The notes below the pieces were generated by a model, which searched no databases, had not been told where the DNA came from, and saw nothing but the letters and a program-made list of their open reading frames with translations. Positions 1-5,187 of a stretch of DNA of 5,489 nucleotides are shown here, one piece after another (position 1 is the first letter of the stretch; each line of letters starts with the position of its first letter). Origin of the DNA: Alphaproteobacteria bacterium (GTDB lineage: Bacteria > Pseudomonadota > Alphaproteobacteria > Caulobacterales > Caulobacteraceae). The position numbers were made by a program, and so were the translations under genes. The stretch is from contig JAGWSE010000031.1 in the NCBI GenBank assembly GCA_028869395.1, positions 1 to 5,489 of the forward strand, read 5' to 3'.

Positions 1-2
1 CG

Positions 3-326
3 CCCCTCCCTGCGAAGCCCGCGCCCAACCTGCCGGGCGACGCCCTGCAGCGCCTGCGCAAGGCCATGAGCCGCGACGCCGGCGTGGTCCGCGACGCAGG
101 CGGGCTGAACCGGCTGCTGACCGAGATCGACGCGCTGGAAGCGGCGCACGGGGCCGCGCCGGCGCTGACCGCGGCGCGCCTGGTCGCCGCCTGCGCCCTG
201 GCGCGCTCCGAAAGTCGCGGGGCGCACTTTCGGGCCGACGCGCAGGACCCGAAGGCGCCGCTACGGACCTTCCTGCGCCTCTCCGACCTGCCGGCCGCCT
301 CTCCCTTCCGGTTCGCCGCCGAATGA
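3..326 (+). CDS. nadB: L-aspartate oxidase, C-terminal part (5' end outside window)
   Basis: The reading frame is open from the left edge and encodes the last 107 residues. This is the C-terminal helical domain of the FAD-dependent L-aspartate oxidase, which converts aspartate to iminoaspartate. NadA then condenses that product with dihydroxyacetone phosphate to give quinolinate. Seen: LRKAMSRDAGVVRDAGGL near the start of the fragment (the usual 'L...M...AGVVRD...L' helix of this family) and the SESRGAHFRAD motif, equivalent to the conserved ESRGLHF segment near the end of NadB proteins. Succinate dehydrogenase and fumarate reductase flavoproteins share the fold. The immediate overlap with nadC and the SRG-H-R motif favour NadB. 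The FAD-binding part cannot be judged here. The last codons overlap the nadC start (ATGA at 323-326), so the two are almost certainly co-transcribed, probably with nadA upstream (inference). Confidence 0.9.
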   Translation, partial: PLPAKPAPNLPGDALQRLRKAMSRDAGVVRDAGGLNRLLTEIDALEAAHGAAPALTAARLVAACALARSESRGAHFRADAQDPKAPLRTFLRLSDLPAASPFRFAAE

Positions 327-1168
327 TCGAGCCCCTGCCCCACCTGCTGGTCGCGCCGGTGGTGCGCGCCGCGCTCGCCGAGGACCTCGGGCGCGCCGGC
401 GACGTCACCGGCCAGGCCTGCATCCCCGCCGAGGCGCGCCTGTCGGCCGTCTTCGCGGCGCGGAAGCCGGGCGTGGTCGCGGGGCTCGCCTGCGTGCGGC
501 TGGCGATCGCCGAGCTCGACCCGGACGCGAAGGTGCGGCTTCTGGTCGCCGACGGAGACCGGGTGGTCGCCGGCGCGAAGCTTGCGACGGTCGAGGCCAA
601 TGCCCGCGCCCTGCTCTCGGCCGAGCGCACCGCTCTGAACCTGCTGGGCCGTCTCTGCGGGATCGCCACCCTGACGCGCGCCTATGTGGACGCGGTCGCG
701 GGGACGCCGGCGAAGATCGTCGACACGCGCAAGACCACGCCCGGCCTGCGCGCCCTGGAGAAGTACGCCGTGCGCTGCGGCGGCGGCGTGAACCACCGCT
801 TCGGGCTGGATGACGCCATCCTCATCAAGGACAACCACGTGGCCGCCTGCGGCTCGGTGGGCGAAGCGGTCAGGCGGGCCAAGGCGGCGGCCGGACACCT
901 GATGAAGGTGGAGGTCGAGGTGGACACGCTCTCTCAGCTGGACGAGGCGCTGGCCGAGGCTCCGGACGTGATCATGCTCGACAACTTCAGCCTCGACGAC
1001 TTGCGCGAAGCGGTTCGCCGGACGGCCGGGCGCGTGACCCTCGAGGCCTCCGGCGGGATCACGCTGGAAACGGTGCGGGCCGTCGCGGAAACAGGCGTGG
1101 ATGTGATCAGCGTCGGCGCAATGACCCACTCCGTGGGCGTGCTCGACATCGGGCTGGACGCGCTCTAG
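323..1168 (+). CDS. nadC: Nicotinate-nucleotide pyrophosphorylase (quinolinate phosphoribosyltransferase)
   Basis: This 281-residue protein is full length for the family. It converts quinolinate and PRPP to nicotinate mononucleotide, CO2 and pyrophosphate, the third step of de novo NAD synthesis in the cytosol. Seen: an N-terminal EDLGRAGDVT segment (20-29); ERTALNLLGRLCGIAT (101-116); the signature DTRKTTPGLR (134-143) with the PRPP/quinolinate-binding Arg and Lys; GGGVNHRFGLDDAILIKDNH (153-172); the VEVEVD strand (196-201); MLDN (218-221); EASGG (241-245); and the phosphate-binding VGAMTHS (264-270). All the usual active-site basic and acidic residues are therefore present. The ATG lies inside the nadB stop (ATGA) and has no Shine-Dalgarno of its own, so translational coupling to nadB is likely. 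Its TAG stop is interleaved with the stop of the convergent exonuclease gene in CTAG at 1165-1168. Confidence 0.98.
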   Translation: MIEPLPHLLVAPVVRAALAEDLGRAGDVTGQACIPAEARLSAVFAARKPGVVAGLACVRLAIAELDPDAKVRLLVADGDRVVAGAKLATVEANARALLSAERTALNLLGRLCGIATLTRAYVDAVAGTPAKIVDTRKTTPGLRALEKYAVRCGGGVNHRFGLDDAILIKDNHVAACGSVGEAVRRAKAAAGHLMKVEVEVDTLSQLDEALAEAPDVIMLDNFSLDDLREAVRRTAGRVTLEASGGITLETVRAVAETGVDVISVGAMTHSVGVLDIGLDAL

Positions 1169-1768
1169 CCGTCTCTTCCCTGAATCAACACGCCGAGGAG
1201 ATGGGCGTAGCCCAGCGCATCATCGATGGCCCGATGCGTGTGCTCATGTTGACCGAGCCAGTCTGGCGGAAGTGTCCTCGGCTCGCATTCCCAGGTCGGA
1301 CGGCCTGTGACCGCGGCGGCGTAGGACTTCAGACACAAGCCCGCCCCGTCGAACAGGCGATCCTCCGCGTAATGCCCCTCGACGAGGGCATGCCTTGAGA
1401 AGCGCCTCAGGTAGTGGTCGATCCACATGCCGTCGAATGCGAGCGGGAAGGCGGTAAAGATCCGCCCTCTGTCGAAACCGCGCACCCAATCGATAAAATC
1501 GGCCATGACGTCGGCGGGGGGGGCGGGAGCCGGTCGTCGCCGCCTCCCACGCCTGCGGCTGCGTCTTCCACCAGGCGAGGGTCGCGGGATCGCCGGCGGC
1601 GTCCGGCAATGTCTCGAGCACCGCCTCGAAAACCCCGTGCTGCTCGCCATTCGCGGTGACGGCCACAGATGCAAATGCGAGCATCGAATTCACGCCCGGC
1701 CGGGGGCCATCGCACTCGATGTCGGTGACGATATAGACGCAGCCGTCCATCGGCCGTTCGGTGATCAT
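1165..1768 (-). pseudogene. DEDDh 3'-5' exonuclease, frameshifted in a C8 tract
   Basis: Reading from ATG at 1768, the first 84 codons give MITERPMDGCVYIVTDIECD and so on, in frame up to the poly-C run at 1523-1516. The rest of the family sequence (ADVMADFIDW...LIQGRDG) lies in the next frame, from 1515 to the TAG at 1167-1165. Removing one C gives a continuous 200-residue protein. In that reconstruction the DEDDh nuclease residues are all present: D16 and E18 (TDIECDGP), D112 (AFDGMWID), and H178 with D183 (THRAIDDALGYA). The closest recalled family is the small bacterial exonuclease/polIII-epsilon-like proteins starting TDIE-DGP-PG--SML. Such enzymes degrade RNA or DNA from the 3' end; the substrate here is unknown. 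The start is supported by AGGGAGGG at 1780-1773, 4 nt upstream. Without correction the first frame reads to a stop at 1246-1244, giving 174 residues with an unrelated Arg-rich tail. It could be a true pseudogene, a sequencing error, a phase-variable gene or a recoded gene; the sequence alone cannot decide. Confidence 0.85.
1516..1523. repeat. Homopolymer tract G8 (C8 on coding strand)
   Basis: There are eight consecutive G on the plus strand inside the exonuclease gene. A run of seven would keep the exonuclease in frame, and eight shifts it by +1. On the coding strand the codons read CGC CCC CCC C, so the shift happens at a CCC-C proline site. Runs of this length are the usual place for slippage in replication, sequencing or translation. 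Confidence 0.95.
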
Positions 1769-1782
1769 TCAGCCCTCCCTAC

Positions 1783-1805
1783 GGCCGTTCCGGCCCGGAA
1801 CCGCC
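1783..1805. promoter_or_regulatory. 23-bp near-perfect palindrome between divergent genes (candidate operator)
   Basis: The core arms GTTCCGG (1787-1793) and CCGGAAC (1795-1801) are perfect inverted repeats around a single central base. With one mismatched pair the symmetry extends outward to GGC (1783-1785) and GCC (1803-1805), so 10 of 11 pairs match. It sits just upstream of the exonuclease Shine-Dalgarno and 45 bases before the start of the first small-protein gene, in the only gap between the two divergent genes. A one-base centre is poor for an RNA hairpin loop but suits a dimeric DNA-binding regulator. The sequence matches no operator that I recognise. Confidence 0.4.
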
Positions 1806-1834
1806 CTCGCCCCCCAGGGTTGACCTCCCGAACC

Positions 1835-1840
1835 AAGGAG
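1835..1840 (+). promoter_or_regulatory. Shine-Dalgarno AAGGAG that decides the start of the first small gene
   Basis: AAGGAG directly abuts the ATG at 1841 (no spacing) and lies 9 nt before the in-frame ATG at 1850. The second spacing is normal for initiation, so translation should begin at 1850. Confidence 0.75.
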
Positions 1841-1849
1841 ATGGACCCC

Positions 1850-2029
1850 ATGGCCTCTAGAGCTCCCCCCATCCCACCCGACCAACGCTCGTCACCCGAC
1901 GAGAAACCTCACGTCGAGGGCTCTCACGTCGACCGCCGCAGCCGCGACGATCTCAACCTCCGCGAAGAGGGACGCGCGGGCAATATCCACCAGAACACGC
2001 GCAACCAGGGCCACCAGCAGGACCGCTGA
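1850..2029 (+). CDS. Small hydrophilic protein of unknown function (59 aa)
   Basis: The predicted protein has 59 residues and no Cys, Trp, Tyr or Phe. It opens with a proline-rich stretch (RAPPIPPDQRSSP, 4-16) and ends with a Gln/Asn/His/Arg-rich tail (GNIHQNTRNQGHQQDR, 44-59). There is no signal peptide or membrane segment, and the composition points to intrinsic disorder. Residues 20-29 contain a short duplication, PHVEG/SHVDR, encoded by two 15-bp units sharing CTCACGTCGA at 1908-1917 and 1923-1932. The start at 1850 is chosen for its AAGGAG spacing; an in-frame ATG at 1841 would add three residues. I recall similar PPIPP(D/E)QRS...QQDR small proteins as uncharacterised in Alphaproteobacteria, but this could not be verified here. 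It ends 1 nt before the next small gene, so the two form an operon. No function can be assigned. Confidence 0.75.
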   Translation: MASRAPPIPPDQRSSPDEKPHVEGSHVDRRSRDDLNLREEGRAGNIHQNTRNQGHQQDR

Positions 2030-2030
2030 A

Positions 2031-2261
2031 ATGCCGGAGAAGAACCCCAACACCGACCGCTGGGGCGGACCAGGCTCCAGTCACGAGGACCGCAAGGACC
2101 CTGAACAGCGCAAGGGCGATCCCCGCTCGCCCGGCGAGCCAACCAACACCCGCTTCAGCCACGTCTCCGGCGGCGGCGGCGAGCGCGACCGCCATCACGG
2201 CCACGACGCCCGCGCCAAGGACGACTTCGAGGAGAACAGCGCGCAAAAACGCAAGCCTTAG
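2031..2261 (+). CDS. Small charged Gly/Arg/Asp/His-rich protein of unknown function (76 aa)
   Basis: The 76 residues include no Leu, Ile, Cys or Tyr and only one Val, so the protein cannot form an ordinary hydrophobic core and is probably disordered. Segments seen: NPNTDRWGGPGSSHEDRKDP (5-24), RKGDPRSPGEPTNTRFSHV (27-45), a Gly4 run (47-50), a His/Arg/Asp cluster RDRHHGHDARAKDD (52-65) and a basic end QKRKP (72-76). The start ATG is 1 nt after the stop of the upstream gene, with AGGA at 2019-2022 giving 8-nt spacing, so translation is well supported and probably coupled. The stop is 9 bases from the convergent stop of inhA. The NPNTD-W-GPGS and GDPRSPGEPTNTRFS patterns look like deliberately conserved blocks rather than a chance reading frame, but I know no function. 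Metal binding through the His cluster is possible and unproven. Confidence 0.75.
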   Translation: MPEKNPNTDRWGGPGSSHEDRKDPEQRKGDPRSPGEPTNTRFSHVSGGGGERDRHHGHDARAKDDFEENSAQKRKP

Positions 2262-2270
2262 CCGCTCAGC

Positions 2271-2969
2271 TCAGCCGATCGTGGTTTGCTCCCGCAGGCG
2301 GCGAGCCGCCTGTTCGGCGGCGGCGAGGCGCGCGACCACGATCGGGTCCATGCGCCGGCGGACCGCCTCGACGGTCTGGGCCGAGGCGATCTCCGGCCGG
2401 CCCGACCGGAAGGGTGGATCGGGCTCGTACTCGAGACCGAGCTGGACGGCGCGGGCGTGATCCTCGCCGGCGAGCTCGGCCAGCAGAGCGAAGCCGAAAT
2501 CGATGCCGGCGGTGACGCCGCCGCCAGTGAAGATATTTCCGTCGCGCTCCACGCGCGCGTCGCTGACGATCGCGCCGAACGGCTCGAGCAGGTCGCGCCA
2601 CGCCCAGTGGCAGGCGGCGCGGCGGCCCGTCAGGAACCCGGCGGCGCCCAGGATCAGCGATCCCGTGCATACCGAGGTCACGTACCGCGCGCTTGAGCCC
2701 AGACGACGGATCTGGGCCATGAAGGCCTCGTCCAGCATGGCATCGGCGCAGCCGAGGCCGCCGGGCACCAGCAGCACGTCGCAGGCCGCGACCGTGGCGA
2801 GGTCCGCCAGCCCGGCGAACACCAGGCCCTCTGCCTCGATGTCGCAGCCGCCGAGCGAGGCGGTGACAACGCGGGCGTCGGGCGTGCGCACCAGCACCTG
2901 GTGCGGGCCGGTGAAGTCGAGGTGGGTCACGCCGGGATAGAGCGCGATCAGGATCGTCAGCTGCGGCAT
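2271..2969 (-). CDS. inhA: DJ-1/PfpI family protein, isonitrile hydratase-like
   Basis: This 232-residue protein spans a complete single DJ-1/PfpI domain. Isonitrile hydratase (InhA/ICH of Pseudomonas) adds water to isonitriles to give N-substituted formamides, using a nucleophilic Cys101 with Asp17 and Thr102. Seen: LDFTGPHQVL (17-26), placing the acidic residue at D18; LLVPGGLG (66-73); SVCTGSLILGAAG (99-111), placing the nucleophile at C101 followed by T102; ACHW (119-122); FTGGGVTAGIDFGFALLAEL (147-166); and LEYEPDPPF (179-187), a C-terminal motif typical of the isonitrile hydratase branch. The start at 2969 aligns these residues almost exactly with the Pseudomonas enzyme, although the ribosome site is weak (AGGG about 9 nt upstream). 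It is divergent from a GlxA-type regulator with 81 bases between starts, suggesting local control. The exact substrate is an inference; other DJ-1 chemistries such as glyoxalase or protein repair remain possible. Confidence 0.9.
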   Translation of the reverse strand: MPQLTILIALYPGVTHLDFTGPHQVLVRTPDARVVTASLGGCDIEAEGLVFAGLADLATVAACDVLLVPGGLGCADAMLDEAFMAQIRRLGSSARYVTSVCTGSLILGAAGFLTGRRAACHWAWRDLLEPFGAIVSDARVERDGNIFTGGGVTAGIDFGFALLAELAGEDHARAVQLGLEYEPDPPFRSGRPEIASAQTVEAVRRRMDPIVVARLAAAEQAARRLREQTTIG

Positions 2970-2985
2970 GGGGGAGCCCTGTGAA

Positions 2986-3013
2986 TTGACGCCGCCAGGG
3001 TAGCCGCCCTAGG
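2986..3013 (+). promoter_or_regulatory. Weak candidate promoter for the GlxA-type regulator
   Basis: TTGACG at 2986-2991 matches the alphaproteobacterial -35 consensus. A CCTAGG at 3008-3013, 16 bases downstream, is a poor -10 (only CTA fits). If used, transcription would start near 3020, giving about a 30-base leader to the ATG at 3051. The same gap must also hold the divergent inhA promoter, for which I saw no convincing match. Confidence 0.25.
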
Positions 3014-3050
3014 TTTCGGCTGAAATGACATGGTTCCCACGAATTCTGCC

Positions 3051-3992
3051 ATGACACGCCGCATCGGCGTCCTGGTCTTCCCGGATTTCCAGTTGCTGGA
3101 CGCTGCGGGTCCGATCTCAGCCTTCGAGATCGCCGCGCGCTATAGGCCAGGCGCCTACCAAATCGAGGTGCTGGCGCAGACGGACGGCGCGGTGACGAGT
3201 TCGTCGGGCGCCGCGATCGCGGCCAATGGCCTCGACGAGGGGCCGCTCGACACCCTGGTGATCGCCGGCGGCATGGGCGTCGACGCCGCCGCGGCCGATC
3301 CGGGTCTGGTGGACTGGGTCCGGCGGGCGGCGTTCCGCGCGCGACGGGTGTCGAGCGTCTGCTCCGGGGCCTACGTGCTGGCCGCCGCGGGCCTGCTGGA
3401 CGGGAGGCGCGCGACCACCCACTGGAGCCGCAGCGACCACTTCGCCCGCCGCTTTCCGAAGGTGCGCCTGGAGCCCGACCGGATCTTCATCCGTGAAGGT
3501 GAGGTGTGGACCTCGGCTGGGATCACCGCCGGCATCGACCTGGCGCTGGCGTTGATCGAGGACGACCTCGGGGCGGAGGTCGCCCGACGCACGGCCCAGA
3601 CCCTGGTGGTGCATCATCGGCGGGCCGGCGGCCAGTCCCAGTTTTCCGCCCTGCTGGACGCCGGCGGCGTGCACGGCCGGTTCGCCGAGCTGATGGACTG
3701 GGTCCGCGAGCGGCTGGCCGAGCCGCTCAGCGTCGAGCGGCTCGCCGATAGGGCGGCCATGAGCCCGAGAAACTTCGCTCGCGCCTTCCGCGCCGAGACG
3801 GGGCTGACGCCGGCCAAGGCCGTGGAGCGGCTGAGGCTCGAGGCCGCACGGATCCGGGTCGAGACCTCGCGCGAACCGATCGATCGGGTCGCCGAGGCGG
3901 TCGGCTTCGGCGACCCGGAACGGATGCGCCGGGCCTTCGTGCGGGCCTTCGGCCAGCCGCCGCAGGTGATCCGCCGGACGGCTCGCGCCTAG
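3051..3992 (+). CDS. GlxA-family transcriptional regulator (DJ-1/PfpI domain + AraC HTH)
   Basis: This 313-residue regulator has two parts. Residues about 3-180 are a DJ-1/PfpI domain: VFPDFQLLDAAGP (9-21) with D17, VIAGGMG (70-76), SVCSGAYVLAAAG (102-114) with C104, TTHW (122-125), and SAGITAGIDLALAL (155-168). Residues about 210-308 are an AraC/XylS DNA-binding domain with two helix-turn-helix units, LSVERLADRAAMSPRNFARA (226-245) and PIDRVAEAVGFGDPERMRRA (276-295). It acts in the cytoplasm as an activator or repressor; the DJ-1 part is thought to be the sensor. The start at 3051 begins directly at the DJ-1 domain as usual for the family; an in-frame ATG at 3030 would add seven residues, and neither has a clear ribosome site. 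The Asp and Cys used for catalysis in the neighbouring enzyme are retained here, which is notable in a regulator. It is divergent from inhA, its likely target. Its TAG is interleaved with the stop of the convergent hydrolase. Confidence 0.95.
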   Translation: MTRRIGVLVFPDFQLLDAAGPISAFEIAARYRPGAYQIEVLAQTDGAVTSSSGAAIAANGLDEGPLDTLVIAGGMGVDAAAADPGLVDWVRRAAFRARRVSSVCSGAYVLAAAGLLDGRRATTHWSRSDHFARRFPKVRLEPDRIFIREGEVWTSAGITAGIDLALALIEDDLGAEVARRTAQTLVVHHRRAGGQSQFSALLDAGGVHGRFAELMDWVRERLAEPLSVERLADRAAMSPRNFARAFRAETGLTPAKAVERLRLEAARIRVETSREPIDRVAEAVGFGDPERMRRAFVRAFGQPPQVIRRTARA

Positions 3993-4966
3993 GAGGCCGC
4001 CTGATCGCCGGCCTGCACGACCGTGGTGTCGGAGGCCTTGGCCAGCCCTTGCGGCGGAGCCTTGGGAAGTTGCTTCAGGACAGCCTTTGCGTCCTTGCCG
4101 GCCTGGGCGGCGGCAGGCGCAGCGTCTGCCGGCGCGGGGTCAGGCTTCTGCACCAGGGCCGCGGCCAGGCGGATCTCCGGCTGGCCCTTCGAGGTGTCGA
4201 GCGGCGCGGACGTGAAGACCGCCTTCTGCGTCACCGGCTCGGGCGGCGAGGCGTCGGTGTGGGCGTGAGGGCTGAGGCGATAGAACACGTGCAGGCCCAC
4301 CTGGGCGACCTTCAGCATGTTCGGACCCCAGTCCGGGGACACGTCGATGTTGTGGTAGTGCGTGGCCGAGCCCACCTCGCGCAGGACGAAGCCGGAGAGC
4401 GCGCGGGCGGCGACCCGGCGGGCCTCCTCCCAGGCGTCGCGGTCACGGCCGTGGTGCATCGAGCCGTCGCAGGCGAAGGAGAACTGGCAACCGGCCGCCG
4501 CGCGCTGGAAGACCACGCCGCAGACGGTCTTGGGGAAGTGCGGGTTCCTGACCCGGTTCATCACGACCTGGGCGACGGCCTCCTGGCCGCGCTTGGTCTC
4601 GCCGCGGGCCTCGTAATAGACGGCGTCGGTCATGCAATCGAGGGCGCTCGCCGGCTGCTGGACGGCGCTCGCCGCGCTGGCCTGGAGCCGCGCATCGAGG
4701 CCCTGCAGCTGGCGATCGGGCGAGTCATCGCCCACGGCGTTCGGATCGTGCGCGGCCGCCAGGCGTTGCATCGCCGGATCCGAAGTCTCGCGCTGAAGCG
4801 CGGAATCGGAAAAGTCGCCGGCGGCGATCTGGGCCACGCGTTCCGCGCGGGCGTGGTCGGAGGCGGCCTGAGCCATCCCGCCAGCCATGTAAACGGCGCC
4901 CAGGGCCAGGCCCACGCCTGCACCCATCAAAGCGGCGCTCATCAGCACACGCCCTTCGGCGCGCAC
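3989..4966 (-). CDS. Secreted cell wall hydrolase, SleB/CwlJ (Hydrolase_2) family
   Basis: The protein has 325 residues from the chosen GTG start. The family cleaves peptidoglycan (SleB is a lytic transglycosylase in spore germination; proteobacterial members are envelope enzymes). Seen: a basic N-terminus, then a hydrophobic segment about 7-34 ending AQA (32-34), a possible signal peptidase site; a polar linker to about 108; the catalytic domain with C111, YYEARGE (117-123, E119 the likely catalytic Glu), GQEAVAQVVMNRV (127-139), GCQFSFACDG (159-168) and THYHN (202-206); then an Ala/Pro/Lys-rich low-complexity tail from about 244. Starts: GTG 4966 keeps two Arg before the hydrophobic segment, as export requires, with GGA 6 nt upstream; ATG 4942 has GAAGGG 9 nt upstream but no basic residues; TTG 4984 has no usable ribosome site. 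The stop overlaps the regulator's stop, and transcription would come from the structured region upstream. Confidence 0.92.
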   Translation of the reverse strand: MRAEGRVLMSAALMGAGVGLALGAVYMAGGMAQAASDHARAERVAQIAAGDFSDSALQRETSDPAMQRLAAAHDPNAVGDDSPDRQLQGLDARLQASAASAVQQPASALDCMTDAVYYEARGETKRGQEAVAQVVMNRVRNPHFPKTVCGVVFQRAAAGCQFSFACDGSMHHGRDRDAWEEARRVAARALSGFVLREVGSATHYHNIDVSPDWGPNMLKVAQVGLHVFYRLSPHAHTDASPPEPVTQKAVFTSAPLDTSKGQPEIRLAAALVQKPDPAPADAAPAAAQAGKDAKAVLKQLPKAPPQGLAKASDTTVVQAGDQAAS

Positions 4967-5008
4967 CTGCGTTCCACAACTCAAAACGATCGCGTCCTAA
5001 GCGGCGAG

Positions 5009-5036
5009 GGCGACATGCCCCCCGACAGATGTCGCC
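5009..5036. repeat. Perfect 8-bp inverted repeat in hydrolase upstream region
   Basis: GGCGACAT (5009-5016) and ATGTCGCC (5029-5036) are exact reverse complements with a 12-base spacer. It lies 43-70 bases upstream of the hydrolase GTG start and would fall in its leader if the candidate promoter at 5123-5151 is used. It could form an RNA hairpin or bind a dimeric regulator. There is no T-run on either strand, so it does not look like an intrinsic terminator. Confidence 0.5.
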
Positions 5037-5070
5037 GCGGTCGCCCCTGCACTTGCTGGCAGCGTCCGCC

Positions 5071-5102
5071 GGCAGGCCTGCCCGGGACTCGATGGGGGCA
5101 GG
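5071..5102. repeat. 12-bp palindrome plus alternative stem-loop
   Basis: GGCAGGCCTGCC at 5071-5082 is a perfect 12-bp palindrome. Its right half can instead pair with a third arm: CCTGCCC (5077-5083) is the reverse complement of GGGCAGG (5096-5102), with a 12-base loop. GGCAGGC therefore occurs as a direct repeat at 5071-5077 and 5097-5103. Mutually exclusive pairings of this kind are seen in attenuators, but can also arise by chance in GC-rich DNA. Confidence 0.4.
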
Positions 5103-5122
5103 CGACGGCAAATGATGAACGG

Positions 5123-5151
5123 TCTATGAAGGAATTGATCGGGCCTGGCAA
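5123..5151 (-). promoter_or_regulatory. Weak candidate promoter for the cell wall hydrolase
   Basis: On the minus strand, TTGCCA (5151-5146) matches TTGACA at five of six positions. It is followed after 17 bases by CATAGA (5128-5123), which matches TATAAT at only three. Transcription from here would give a leader of about 150 bases to the GTG at 4966, containing both sets of inverted repeats. Confidence 0.25.
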
Positions 5152-5187
5152 CCCTTGTGTGCAATGCAGCAAAAGTGTCGCCCGGGC

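Noticed and set aside
1820..1825. TTGACC as a -35 element for the small-protein cassette
   Set aside because: It is only about 15-25 bases from the start codon, leaving no room for a -10, a leader and the Shine-Dalgarno.
1427..1849. N-terminal extension of the first small protein to 200 residues
   Set aside because: The extension is antisense to the exonuclease, and a strong Shine-Dalgarno sits just before 1850, so only the 59-aa form is supported.
1924..2246. Minus-strand frames of 72 and 97 codons opposite the small-protein cassette; the 97-aa one looks hydrophobic
   Set aside because: They arise from the Gly/His/Asp-rich coding strand read backwards. The plus-strand genes have ribosome sites and coupled spacing. 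The hydrophobic look is a composition effect, though it cannot be fully excluded.
2286..2940. Plus-strand frames of 136 and 145 codons opposite inhA
   Set aside because: Antisense shadows with no motifs or ribosome sites of note.
3026..3055. CATGG/CCATG inverted repeat as an operator for the regulator
   Set aside because: Arms of only five bases, spaced by 16 and overlapping the start codons; expected often by chance.
2266..3057. A 263-codon minus-strand frame overlapping inhA
   Set aside because: It is an Arg/Pro-rich translation of the inhA region in the wrong frame. The inhA frame carries all DJ-1 motifs.
5009..5036. Inverted repeat as an intrinsic terminator
   Set aside because: No T-run follows on either strand, and it lies upstream rather than downstream of the adjacent genes.
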